Shown in pieces: positions 40,884 through 50,521 of a stretch of 64,000 bases of DNA. The notes under the pieces were generated by a model, which did no database searches, was not told where the DNA came from, and worked only from the letters and a program-made list of their open reading frames with translations. The stretch comes from Luteitalea sp. TBR-22 (GTDB taxonomy: Bacteria > Acidobacteriota > Vicinamibacteria > Vicinamibacterales > Vicinamibacteraceae), in the NCBI RefSeq assembly GCF_016865485.1, contig NZ_AP024452.1, positions 4,114,501-4,178,500 on the forward strand. The letters run 5' to 3'. Made by a program: the position numbers and the translations under genes. Numbering within the stretch: position 1 is the first letter of the stretch; each line of letters opens with the position of its first letter.

Positions 40884-42512
40884 TTGTCGGAAACCCGCCT
40901 CAAGATCGCCCTCTTCATCGACTTCGACAACATCGAGATCGGCGTCAAGACCACCCTCGGTGGCCACTTCGACGTCGGCGCCGTGCTCGAAGCGATGAAG
41001 GAGCGCGGCGAGGTGGTCACCAAGATCGCGTACGGGGACTGGACCCGTGCCGGTGACTACAGCCGCTCGCTCACCCAACACGCCATCCAGATGGTCCAGC
41101 GCAACCTGACGCCCGGTGGCGACAAGAACGGCGCGGACATCAACCTCGCGCTCGACGCGCTGGAGATGGCCTTCACCCACAGCCACATCAACGCCTTCGT
41201 GATCGTCGGCGGCGACAGCGACTTCATGGCGCTGGTCGAGAAGCTGAAGCTCTACGACCGCCAGGTGTTCGTGATCGGCGGCCGCGCCTTCACCAGCGTG
41301 ATCCTGCAGAAGAACTGCACGGAGTTCATCGCCTACGAGAACCTGATCGGACGGCGCGGCAGCAGCAGCCGCGGCGGCGCGAGCAAGGACATCAAGGACT
41401 CGATGCCGCTGGTCAAGCGCGCACTCAAGGTGCTCGCCGACCGCGAGGTCACGCCGCAGCTCGGGGTCCTCAAGAGCACCCTGCTGCAGCTCGACTCGAC
41501 CTTCTCGGAGCGCGAGTACGGCGTCAGCACGTTCCGCGACTACGTGCAGAAGCTCGAGCGCGCCGGGCAGGTCACGCTGCGCGGCGACGAGCGCAGCCTC
41601 CTGGTGGAACTCAAGGAAGGCGTCGAGATCCCCGACGCGGTGCCGAGTGCGCCGCCGGTCGCCCAGCAGCGACGCGCCGAGCCGAGGCGCGAGGCGCACC
41701 CCGTTGCCGAGCCGGCGCACGTCGAGGCCCACGCCGAGGCTCCCGCCGAGGCCGTCGCCGCACCGGCCGAGCCGTCGCCGGCGGCCGCAGGCGAACTCGC
41801 GGAGGGCTATTCGATCATCCGCGACATCTTCCTGCGCCCCGGAATCGTGTCGCGCTGGCCGCTGTACGTGCGGCAGGTCAAGCAGGTGATCCGCGCCAAC
41901 AACGAGGGCTTCGACGAGCGCAAGTACGGCTACAACGGCATCGTCGATGCGCTCCGCTACGCGCAGCGCGAGGGGCTGTTCCGCCTCGATCGCGATCGCC
42001 AGGGCGTGATTCGCATCTACCCGGGCACGTTGCTGGCCGACGAGGCCGGCCCGGCGCAGCCGGGCGCCGCCCCGGGCGAGCCCGAACTGCCCATCTTCGA
42101 CGGCGGCGCAGCGCGCGTCGTCGCCGAAGGTGACGACCTGCACGAGCCCGGCGACGTCAACGGCAATGTGGCGCGCCCCGGCGAGCCGCTCCCGGCCGCG
42201 CGTCCGGGCCGTCGCTCACGCGGCGGTCGCGGGCGCCAGCGCTTCGGCGATCGCGAGCCGCTGGTCGAGCCCACGACCGAGCCCGAAGCGCCGGCCCACG
42301 ACGGTGAGCTCTTCCCCGAGTCCGCCACGCCCCCGACGATCGTCGAGGCTCCCGAGCCGCTGGCCGAGAACGAGCCGGACGCCATCGCGACCGACGCAAC
42401 GCCCGGCCGTGCACGCAAGGCGACCAGGAAGGCCGCAGTGAAGAAGGCGGCCGCGCCGCGCAAGAAGGCGGCGCCCGCCGCCAAGAAGGCGCCGCGCAAG
42501 TCGACGCGCTAG
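40884..42512 (+). CDS. NYN-domain ribonuclease-like protein with two OST-HTH domains and a basic tail
   Basis: 542 residues from TTG 40884 (AAGGA 8 nt upstream; no ATG precedes the domain). NYN/PIN-like domain at ~5-160: KIALFIDFDNIEIGVK, GGDKNGADINLALDALEMAF and VIVGGDSDFMALVEKLK give the conserved Asp residues. An OST-HTH/LOTUS-like region follows at ~170-250 (LKVLADREVTPQLGVLKSTLLQLDSTFSEREYGVSTFRDYVQKLE), then an Ala/Pro linker, then a second one at ~305-385 (FLRPGIVSRWPLYVRQVKQVI ... FDERKYGYNGIVDALRYA). The final ~40 residues are histone H1-like (KATRKAAVKKAAAPRKKAAP). A role in RNA binding or turnover is inferred from the families. Confidence 0.88.
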   Translation: MSETRLKIALFIDFDNIEIGVKTTLGGHFDVGAVLEAMKERGEVVTKIAYGDWTRAGDYSRSLTQHAIQMVQRNLTPGGDKNGADINLALDALEMAFTHSHINAFVIVGGDSDFMALVEKLKLYDRQVFVIGGRAFTSVILQKNCTEFIAYENLIGRRGSSSRGGASKDIKDSMPLVKRALKVLADREVTPQLGVLKSTLLQLDSTFSEREYGVSTFRDYVQKLERAGQVTLRGDERSLLVELKEGVEIPDAVPSAPPVAQQRRAEPRREAHPVAEPAHVEAHAEAPAEAVAAPAEPSPAAAGELAEGYSIIRDIFLRPGIVSRWPLYVRQVKQVIRANNEGFDERKYGYNGIVDALRYAQREGLFRLDRDRQGVIRIYPGTLLADEAGPAQPGAAPGEPELPIFDGGAARVVAEGDDLHEPGDVNGNVARPGEPLPAARPGRRSRGGRGRQRFGDREPLVEPTTEPEAPAHDGELFPESATPPTIVEAPEPLAENEPDAIATDATPGRARKATRKAAVKKAAAPRKKAAPAAKKAPRKSTR

Positions 42513-42522
42513 TCGAAGGAGA

Positions 42523-42554
42523 ACGGCCCGCTGCCGCGACACGCAGCGGGCCGT
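42523..42554. terminator. Bidirectional hairpin terminator
   Basis: ACGGCCCGCTGC (42523-42534) and GCAGCGGGCCGT (42543-42554), perfect 12-bp stem with an 8-nt loop, in the 63-bp gap between convergent genes. Confidence 0.85.
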
Positions 42555-42575
42555 CGTGTATCAGGGCGATCGTGC

Positions 42576-45500
42576 CTACGGCTCGAAGGCGCGGTTGGCC
42601 CGCACGATCCCGGAGAAGTGCTTCTCGCTGCCGTCGGCGTTGCGCACGACCACGTCGTGCGTACCCGGCGTGATCGAGATGCGACCGGGCCCCGACCCGA
42701 CCGACGTGCCGTCGATGATCACCTCGGCGCCCTCAGGAGCCTCGTAGTAGGCCGGCGAGACCTTGAGCGACAGGCGCGTGACCGCGCCGGGCTCGACCGT
42801 GAAGGTCAGCGGCTGGTCGATCCCCAGGCTCCGGTTCTCCGCGCGCAGTCGGTACGGGCCCGGCGGCAGCAGGATCTGCCCGTCCATGCTCGCGCCGATC
42901 TTCTTGCCGTTCAGGGACAGCTCGACCTCGTACTCCGAGTCGACGAGCACCCATCCTGCGAACACCTTCACTTCGATCGGCGTGGTCTCGCCGGCCACTA
43001 CCGTCGCCGTCGTCGTGACGATGCCCGCCTCGCTGCGGATGGTCAGCTGCTGGTCGCCTTCCGGCAGGTCCTCGAGCACGAGCGGCGTCTTCCCGCGCGA
43101 CTTGCCCTCGAAGAACAGCTCGGCGCCCGACGGATTCGACGAGACCTGCAGCGCACCGCGCCCGCCTCCCCCGGGCAGCCAGTCGACGGTCTGGGTGGTG
43201 ACCACCCCGTCGCTGATCTCCACGGGCATCTCGCGCACGATGCCGCCCAGGCGCAGACGCAGCGTGTGCCGTCCCGGCTTCACCTCGCCCCGGAACGGCG
43301 TCCGCCCCATGACCGCGCCATCGACGAGCACTTCCACGCCCGATCGGCCGGTCTCGACGACGAGCGTGCCGCGCGCACCAGGCTGCACCCACCACCAGGC
43401 CGCGAAGGCGGCGCCGTTGAACAACGTGATCAATGCCGCCGCAGCCATCAGGCGGCGCCAGTTCATCCCTCGCCGCCCGACCTCGGGCAACGGCATGGGG
43501 AGGACGCGCGGTTCGACCGCGGCAGGACGCGCCGACGAGGCGGCACCGATCAGATCGGCGGCCGTCGTGACGGGGATGCGTGCGCTGCGCGAGTCGAGGT
43601 CCTCCAGATCGGGCAGGCCGACGGCGCGAATCTCCGGCTCGTAGGGGCGGAACGCCTCCGACGCGCCGATCTCCAGCACCGGCGCGACCGGCACGGGCGT
43701 GGGCATGGCCGCCGGCGCCGCCGGGGCCGTGACCGGCGACACGGAAGGGAGCGCCGCGGCCGGAGCCAATGGCCGGGCGGGCACGACCATCTCTCCGGAG
43801 GCCATGGCCGGCGAGGGGAAGGAGCCCGTCCCCCAATCGTCGCCGCCCGAGCGGTGCGCGACGTCTGCGACGTCGGTCGCGGGTTCGCGGGCCGGCGCGG
43901 GTGCGGCCATCTCGCTCGCCGTCGGCTGGGTCGCCCTGGGCCGCAGGGCCCCGAGGTCCGCCGGCGGGGTCCACCGCGGAACCTCACGTTCGAGCAGGGA
44001 CGTCGGCCTCACCGCCGAGACCGCGTGCAACTGCTCCTTCTCGGCGATCGGGTCACGTGCGTCGGGCGGCAGCACGGGCGCCACGACCAGCGCCGCCGCG
44101 GGCGCTTCGATCACCGGGGCCACCACAGGAGGCGCGGGAGCCGTCGTCACCGGCGGCACCTCGACCACGGGCGCGGCAGGAGCCGCCTTCTTGCGGCGTG
44201 ACCGCCGACGCTTCCTCCGCGCCACGCTCGTCCCCGCCTGCTCATCGGCCACCGACGACGCCGACAGCTCGGCGTCCTCATCGCGGTCCTCACCGTCGGG
44301 GATGGCATCCGCAGGCGCCGCGGCCACGACGTCCGCCACGGCCTCGGGAGCAACGGCGTCAACGACCACGGCCGGCGAACCGTCAGCGTCGGGCTCGCCG
44401 ACGGGCGCCTCCGAACTCAGTTGGTCCCATGCGTGACCGTCGGAGCCGTCGTCGACGACCACCAGTTCGGGCACCGGCGCCCCGTCGTTTGCTGCGGGGT
44501 CCGCCATCGATACGGCCGGCGTGTCGTCCGGGGACGAGGGCGCCACAGGTGCGGCCTCGGCAACGACCTCCAGCACATCGACAGACAACGCCGGCGCGGC
44601 GACCATCGTCGTCGGCGCCTCGTCCTCGGTGGCCATCGGCCCGGCCGCTGGTTCTGCCGCGATCTCGTCCGCGATCTCGTCCGGCGCAGGCGTGGCCTCC
44701 GGCCGTGTGCCCAGCAAGGCATGCCGCCAGTCGGCCTCCTGCGGCGCAGCGTCGGCGCGCGTGAACAGCGACGAGGCCGCCTCGAGCGGCGCCGCGTCGG
44801 CCAGTGGCAACGGCCCGTCGGCGGCGACCTCTTCCTGGACCGGCTCGAGGTCCTGCAGCATGATTGGCCGCAGGTCACCGAACAAGCCGCTCGACGAGCG
44901 CTTCGCGTACGGGTCGGGCTCGGGTTCGGCCGCGGGCTCCGGGTCGGGTACAGGCGCGTCGATGGTCGGCGGCGCCTCGGCCACCTCCATCGTGTCGACG
45001 TCCGTTGACTCGTCCTGCGGCTCCACGCCGGCCAGAAGAGCGGTCCAGGTGTCGGCCCCCTCCTCCACCTGATCCTGGAACTGCACCTCGACCGGCTCTT
45101 CGGCCTGCGCCGCGACAGGCTCCTCGACCTGCTCTTCGACCGGCGCCTGGATCTGCTCTTCGACCTGCGCCTCGACTTGAACCTCAACCGGCTCCGCGAC
45201 CCACTCTTCCGCCCGGGCCTCGACCGGCTCTTCGACCTGCTCTTCGACCGGCTCTTCGACTTGAACCTCAACCGGCTCCGCGACCCGCTCCTGCGCCTGC
45301 GCCTCGACCGGCTCCTCGACCGGCTCCTCGACCGGCGCCTCGACCTGCGCCTCGACCTGCGCCTCGACCGGCACGTCGGCGCGCGCGTCGGCTTGCGCCA
45401 GGGCCACGGCATCCTCGGCAAGGACCGGCTCGTCGGCGGCGGCGAGGGGCTCCTCGTCGAGGTCGAGGATCTCGGCCGAGAATTCCAACGTCGCCGGTTC

Positions 45501-47336
45501 ATCCCCGACGAAGGCGAAGGGGGTCTCCACCTCGTCGGTCTCCGCCGTGCCGATCCGCGACGCCCGGGCCTCGATGGCGTCCAGGGTCAGGTACCCGAAG
45601 TGTTCGCCGACCGGGGGCACCTCCTCCACCGCGTCGACGACCTGCGGCTCGTCGCCGGCCACGGGCCCGAGGGCCTCGCTGCCGACCGGTGCCGCGTGGT
45701 CCTCGTCGCGCCACGGCAGCGCTTCCCGCCACCAATCTGCAGGGACGTGTTCGATGGCAGCCGACGGGGCCGGCTCGACCGGCGCAATGACGACGATCGG
45801 CTCGACGCGGAACGGCAGTTCGTCGGAGAGCAACTCGGTCTCGTCCGGAACCTGCAGCTCGGCGTGCTCCAACTCCAACGGGACGGGTGCAAGGGCAGGG
45901 TCGGCAGGCGCCACGACCGCTTCGTCGGCCGGACCACTGGCGAGATCCTCGACGACCGCCCCGAGCGTCGGAAGAACGTCGAGTTCCTCGGTCGCGACCT
46001 CGGCCGAACGTTCCGGTGTCGCAGGCACGTCGGTGAGGTCGGCGGCCGGCATCGACGACCACCGCACGCGCTCGTCCACGAGCGGCTCGGACGTGGGCGG
46101 CGTCTCGGGAATCAGATGCACCGGTGCGGCGTCGATCGGCGGCGCCACGGCGTCGACGAGACTGGCAAACTGCTGCTGCAGCTCGCGCCGCTCCTGCTCG
46201 AGGGTCTCGAGCGACACCGTCGTGGGCGGCGCTGCCCTCGTGGCGCGGACGGCCGCAGTCACCGGGTCCGGTCCCGGCGAGTTGCCGCCCTCGAGTTCCG
46301 CCTCGAGGCGCAGCAAGGCCTCGATGTCGATCGCCTCCTCGGTGACCGATGCGGCCTCCGCCCCGGAGGTCGCAACAGCCGCGACACCCTCGGCATTTCC
46401 GACGGCCGGCGAGGCCTGGGCCGTGTCCTGGTCCGCGGCCGGAGCGGGCGCAAGCGCCGCCACCGCGGCAACGACGCCCTTCACGCGCGCCGAGGTGAGG
46501 CCCATGGCCGTGGCACCACCGGCCACCAGGGCCTCGTACGCCTGCTGGGCCTCGCGTGCGGAGGTGAACGCGCGGCGGCTGTCGAGGGGCGCCAGGCGTT
46601 CCAGCCACGCCACCACGTCGCCGGCGATCGCGGCGGCCGGGGATCTCGCGAGCCGGTCCTGGATGAGTGGCAGCAGCCCGCGCAGCCGATGGGGATACTC
46701 CTCCTCGTCGACGGGACGGCCGAGCAAGGCCGCCATCGCCACCAGGCCCGCCTGCGCGAGGTCGGCCTGGATGTCCAGCCTCACCTGTCCGTTCCCCGGA
46801 GGAGTCGGGATGCGCCATTCACGCCAGAGCTGGTGGCGTGGCCGCTGCAGCCTGTCGATGGCGGGCCCGAGGACGTGCTCCACCATCACCACCCGCCCGT
46901 TCGGCGTCAGGACGATGCGCTCGGGGGCCAGGGTGCCATGCGACACCGTGCGGGAATCGTGCAGGACGGCCAGGCCGCCGAGCACCTCGCGCGTCACGTG
47001 CAGGCCGGCGCCGGTGTCGAAGGTGACCAGGCCGTGGCCCGCCATCTCCAGCACCTCGGCGAGCCGACTGCCCCCGAGGTGGCTCGAGACGAGGATGGGC
47101 CCGCGGCCCTTGCCGGAGGGCTCCAGCCCGAGAATGCGGGAGAACTTGACGTGCTGGAACTTGGCCAGCCGCGCGACACGCTCGCGCAGCAGCGCCTCGG
47201 CGGCAGAGAAGTCCGCCACGAGGTGGAACCACTCCACGACCTCGCCGCCGGGCAGCTCGCGACGTTCGCGCACACCGAGCCCGTCGCGAAAGACGACCCG
47301 TTCTTCCGCCGGTTCCGGGGAGTGTGCTACTTTCAC
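42576..47336 (-). CDS. Giant pseudokinase-PEGA membrane protein
   Basis: 1586 residues from GTG 47336 (GGAAAGGA upstream). Residues ~1-290 have a protein-kinase-like layout, including LAKFQHVKFSRILGLE and VLGGLAVLHDSRTVSHGTLAPERIVLTPNGRVVMVEH. HGTLAPER stands where HRDLKPEN is expected and VEH where DFG is expected, and there is no glycine-rich loop, so it should be inactive. A long disordered region follows; ~640-750 is a Pro-Val-Glu repeat (PVEAQVEEPVEEP) and ~1035 has a basic patch RRKRRRSRRKK. One transmembrane helix (LMAAAALITLFNGAAFAAWWW, ~1294-1314) leads to a periplasmic tail of about four PEGA-type repeats (GVEVLVDGAVMGRTPF, GAELFFEGKSRGKTPLVLEDLPEG, GAEVIIDGTSVGSGP). Confidence 0.88.
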   Translation of the reverse strand: MKVAHSPEPAEERVVFRDGLGVRERRELPGGEVVEWFHLVADFSAAEALLRERVARLAKFQHVKFSRILGLEPSGKGRGPILVSSHLGGSRLAEVLEMAGHGLVTFDTGAGLHVTREVLGGLAVLHDSRTVSHGTLAPERIVLTPNGRVVMVEHVLGPAIDRLQRPRHQLWREWRIPTPPGNGQVRLDIQADLAQAGLVAMAALLGRPVDEEEYPHRLRGLLPLIQDRLARSPAAAIAGDVVAWLERLAPLDSRRAFTSAREAQQAYEALVAGGATAMGLTSARVKGVVAAVAALAPAPAADQDTAQASPAVGNAEGVAAVATSGAEAASVTEEAIDIEALLRLEAELEGGNSPGPDPVTAAVRATRAAPPTTVSLETLEQERRELQQQFASLVDAVAPPIDAAPVHLIPETPPTSEPLVDERVRWSSMPAADLTDVPATPERSAEVATEELDVLPTLGAVVEDLASGPADEAVVAPADPALAPVPLELEHAELQVPDETELLSDELPFRVEPIVVIAPVEPAPSAAIEHVPADWWREALPWRDEDHAAPVGSEALGPVAGDEPQVVDAVEEVPPVGEHFGYLTLDAIEARASRIGTAETDEVETPFAFVGDEPATLEFSAEILDLDEEPLAAADEPVLAEDAVALAQADARADVPVEAQVEAQVEAPVEEPVEEPVEAQAQERVAEPVEVQVEEPVEEQVEEPVEARAEEWVAEPVEVQVEAQVEEQIQAPVEEQVEEPVAAQAEEPVEVQFQDQVEEGADTWTALLAGVEPQDESTDVDTMEVAEAPPTIDAPVPDPEPAAEPEPDPYAKRSSSGLFGDLRPIMLQDLEPVQEEVAADGPLPLADAAPLEAASSLFTRADAAPQEADWRHALLGTRPEATPAPDEIADEIAAEPAAGPMATEDEAPTTMVAAPALSVDVLEVVAEAAPVAPSSPDDTPAVSMADPAANDGAPVPELVVVDDGSDGHAWDQLSSEAPVGEPDADGSPAVVVDAVAPEAVADVVAAAPADAIPDGEDRDEDAELSASSVADEQAGTSVARRKRRRSRRKKAAPAAPVVEVPPVTTAPAPPVVAPVIEAPAAALVVAPVLPPDARDPIAEKEQLHAVSAVRPTSLLEREVPRWTPPADLGALRPRATQPTASEMAAPAPAREPATDVADVAHRSGGDDWGTGSFPSPAMASGEMVVPARPLAPAAALPSVSPVTAPAAPAAMPTPVPVAPVLEIGASEAFRPYEPEIRAVGLPDLEDLDSRSARIPVTTAADLIGAASSARPAAVEPRVLPMPLPEVGRRGMNWRRLMAAAALITLFNGAAFAAWWWVQPGARGTLVVETGRSGVEVLVDGAVMGRTPFRGEVKPGRHTLRLRLGGIVREMPVEISDGVVTTQTVDWLPGGGGRGALQVSSNPSGAELFFEGKSRGKTPLVLEDLPEGDQQLTIRSEAGIVTTTATVVAGETTPIEVKVFAGWVLVDSEYEVELSLNGKKIGASMDGQILLPPGPYRLRAENRSLGIDQPLTFTVEPGAVTRLSLKVSPAYYEAPEGAEVIIDGTSVGSGPGRISITPGTHDVVVRNADGSEKHFSGIVRANRAFEP

Positions 47337-47552
47337 CGCGCGCGTCCTTTCCGGGTGTCGAAAGCCGCTGCGATCACACGCATCGCCCCACTGGTGCTGC
47401 AACGGCCACACCAGCCCACCCGTACCTGCCGATCGGTGCCAAGCCTAAGTGTCATGGGCGGTTCTTGTATCGGCGCGGTCACGGGTCGACTCCACTGCGT
47501 CGCCTCCGCACACAAGCGTGCAATGGCGACCACGAATATGTAATCGGCTGCT

Positions 47553-48869
<1,317 letters not shown>

Positions 48870-48900
48870 TCGGCAGCTCCCTTCCCTGACCTGACGCTGA

Positions 48901-49018
48901 CCGCCGGCCAAGGCCGGCGGCTACGTCGGGCAAGGCCGGCGGCTGCGTCGGGCAAGGCCGGCGGCTGCGTCGGGCAAGGCCGGCGGCTGCGTCGGGCAAG
49001 GCCGGGGTTACGTCGGGC
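48901..49018. repeat. Tandem 22-bp GC-rich repeat, five copies, built on a REP-like hairpin
   Basis: CAAGGCCGGCGGCTGCGTCGGG-type units begin at 48909, 48931, 48953, 48975 and 48997. The first copy, CCGCCGGCC-AA-GGCCGGCGG then CTACGTCG, is a perfect 9-bp hairpin with the CTAC tail of the family at 6226 and 50447. Period 22, so not part of the heptad class. Confidence 0.9.
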
Positions 49019-49090
49019 TGCGACGGCCGGGAGCCCCGTCTCCCGATCCGCGATCTTGCGATCCGCGATCCCCAAAGCCCTCTGCAACAC

Positions 49091-49102
49091 TTGTGATACA
49101 AA
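49091..49102 (+). promoter_or_regulatory. FadR-type operator overlapping the -10 of the GntR gene
   Basis: TTGTGATACAA (49091-49101) fits the FadR-subfamily consensus TNGTNNNACNA exactly. TACAAA (49097-49102) inside it is a -10 candidate 7 nt before ATG 49110. Suggests autorepression. Confidence 0.6.
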
Positions 49103-49109
49103 TCCCGGC

Positions 49110-49895
49110 ATGCAACACGGCCCGGCCATGCCCGGTGTCCACCCCGAGGTGGACGCCCGCGACGCCTCCGTGCGTACGCGTCCCTTCCCGTCTGCGGCCC
49201 GACGCGCCCATACCAGCGCGGCGGAGACGATCGTCGAATACGTCAGGGACCTGCTCGAGCGCGGCGCGTTGCGTCCGGGCGACCGCCTGCCGCCGGAGCG
49301 GGCGTTGGCCGTCGAAACGGGGGTGAGCCGCTCGTCGGTGCGGGTCGGCCTGCGCGCCCTGGCAACGATGGGCATCATCCAGTCGCGGCACGGGTCCGGC
49401 ACCTACATCGCCGACGGGCCGCCGGTGCTCGAGAGCGACTCGCTGCACTTCCTGGCTGCGCTGCACGGCTTCACGCGCGACGAGATGTTCGAGGCGCGCC
49501 GGTTGATCGAGGTCAGCGTCGCGGGCATGGCGGCGGTGCGCGCCACCGGCGAGCAGATCGCCGCCATCGCCGAGGAGGTGACGAGCATGTTCGCGTCCCT
49601 CGACGACGCGCAGGCCTTCCTGCGGCACGACATCCGGTTCCACCAGGCGGTGGCCGCGGCGTGCGGGAACCCGATCCTGACGTCGCTGGTGGAGATGCTG
49701 TCGCAGGTGTACTACGAACGCCGCCGCGAGACGGTCGACCGCGCCCGCAACTTCCGCGAGCGCGCCGAGATGCATCGCCGGATCTACATGGCCATCCGCC
49801 AGCGTGACGCCAACGCCGCCCGCGACGCCATGGCCGCCCACCTCACGGCATCCGACGAAGAGCAGGCGATGGAGGAAGTGACGGTTGACGGTTGA
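49110..49895 (+). CDS. FadR-subfamily GntR transcriptional regulator
   Basis: 261 residues from ATG 49110; an in-frame ATG at 49131 is possible. Winged helix at ~35-105: AAETIVEYVRDLLERGALRPGDRLPPERALAVETGVSRSSVRVGLRALATMGIIQSRHGSGTYI. FCD effector domain follows (DEMFEARRLIEVSVAGMAAVRATGEQIAAIAEEV, FHQAVAAACGNPILTSLVEMLSQVY, HRRIYMAIRQRDANAARDAMAAHL), with the Asp/His metal-binding pattern common in organic-acid sensors. An operator matching its subfamily overlaps its promoter. The last codons and the stop (VTVDG-stop) are encoded by a 7-bp tandem array, so the C terminus is repeat-derived. Confidence 0.9.
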   Translation: MQHGPAMPGVHPEVDARDASVRTRPFPSAARRAHTSAAETIVEYVRDLLERGALRPGDRLPPERALAVETGVSRSSVRVGLRALATMGIIQSRHGSGTYIADGPPVLESDSLHFLAALHGFTRDEMFEARRLIEVSVAGMAAVRATGEQIAAIAEEVTSMFASLDDAQAFLRHDIRFHQAVAAACGNPILTSLVEMLSQVYYERRRETVDRARNFRERAEMHRRIYMAIRQRDANAARDAMAAHLTASDEEQAMEEVTVDG

Positions 49896-49927
49896 CGTCA
49901 AGCGTCAAACGTCAAACGTCAAACGTC
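49879..49927. repeat. 7-bp array TGACGGT/TGACGTC then AAGCGTC/AAACGTC, spanning two stop codons
   Basis: Seven units in one register: TGACGGT x2, TGACGTC, AAGCGTC, AAACGTC x3. The left part encodes the end and TGA stop (49893-49895) of the GntR gene; the right part supplies most of the stop (49926-49928) of the convergent gene. The two halves are inverted (TTGACG/CGTCAA) and can form a hairpin, so it may serve as a terminator. Confidence 0.92.
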
Positions 49928-50423
49928 AGAGGAACTCCCCCACCCCTGCCCAGGTCGCGTGGTCCTGCAGGCGCAGGGTGTGGAGGTAGAGGTCCACGTC
50001 CTCGGTGGGAAACTGCTCGCGGATGGCCTTGACGGCATCGGGCAGCTTCGTGGCGTCGACGGCCGGCGAGGCCTCGTCGGAGATCAGGCCGTTGTCGTGC
50101 GCGATGCCGAGCGCGTCCAGGAAGGCGCTCATCATGGGGCGCTGCCTGGCGAGGTGGAACGTCACCAGCAGGCGCCCGGCCACGCCGTCGGACACGGCGG
50201 CCAGGCCGGCGGTGTACTTGACCTTCTTCTCCAGCGGCAGCGCCAGCACGGACTTGACGCGGAAGTTGAGGCGGCGCGAGAGCAGCCCCACGACTTCGGC
50301 GTGCTCGGCGCCGGCTTCGCCTTCGCTCCAGAAGGCCTCGGCCGCGCCCTTGCGCTGGGCCTCGGTCATCAGCTTCCAGAGTTGCGAGGCGCGGGTGATC
50401 GAATTGACGTCGACGTCGGACAT
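49926..50423 (-). CDS. Hypothetical soluble protein
   Basis: 165 residues, mostly helical by pattern (SQLWKLMTEAQRKGAAEAFW, AEVVGLLSRRLNFRVKSVLALPLEKKVKYTAGLAAV, AGRLLVTFHLARQRPMMSAFLDALGI). No signal peptide or membrane segment. Family not recognised. ATG 50423 has no clear ribosome site. Its stop codon is in the heptad array shared with the convergent GntR gene. Confidence 0.7.
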   Translation of the reverse strand: MSDVDVNSITRASQLWKLMTEAQRKGAAEAFWSEGEAGAEHAEVVGLLSRRLNFRVKSVLALPLEKKVKYTAGLAAVSDGVAGRLLVTFHLARQRPMMSAFLDALGIAHDNGLISDEASPAVDATKLPDAVKAIREQFPTEDVDLYLHTLRLQDHATWAGVGEFL

Positions 50424-50446
50424 GATTTGGGCTGTGCTCGTGACGA

Positions 50447-50507
50447 CGGCCGGACACGTTCGGCCGCTACGTCGCTCGATGATGTAGGCGCCGGGCTGGC
50501 CCGGCGC
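50447..50507. repeat. Pair of REP-like hairpins in opposite orientation (BIME-like)
   Basis: CGGCCG-N8-CGGCCG followed by CTACGTCG (50447-50474). Then GTAG precedes GCGCCGGG-CTGG-CCCGGCGC (50488-50507), the same element inverted. Located between the hypothetical gene and uup. Confidence 0.65.
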
Positions 50508-50521
50508 TCGGAGCCGTCATT

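Noticed and set aside
48901-49018. CRISPR array
   Set aside because: Units are 22 bp and directly adjacent, with no unique spacers and no cas genes. The same applies to the 7-bp arrays.
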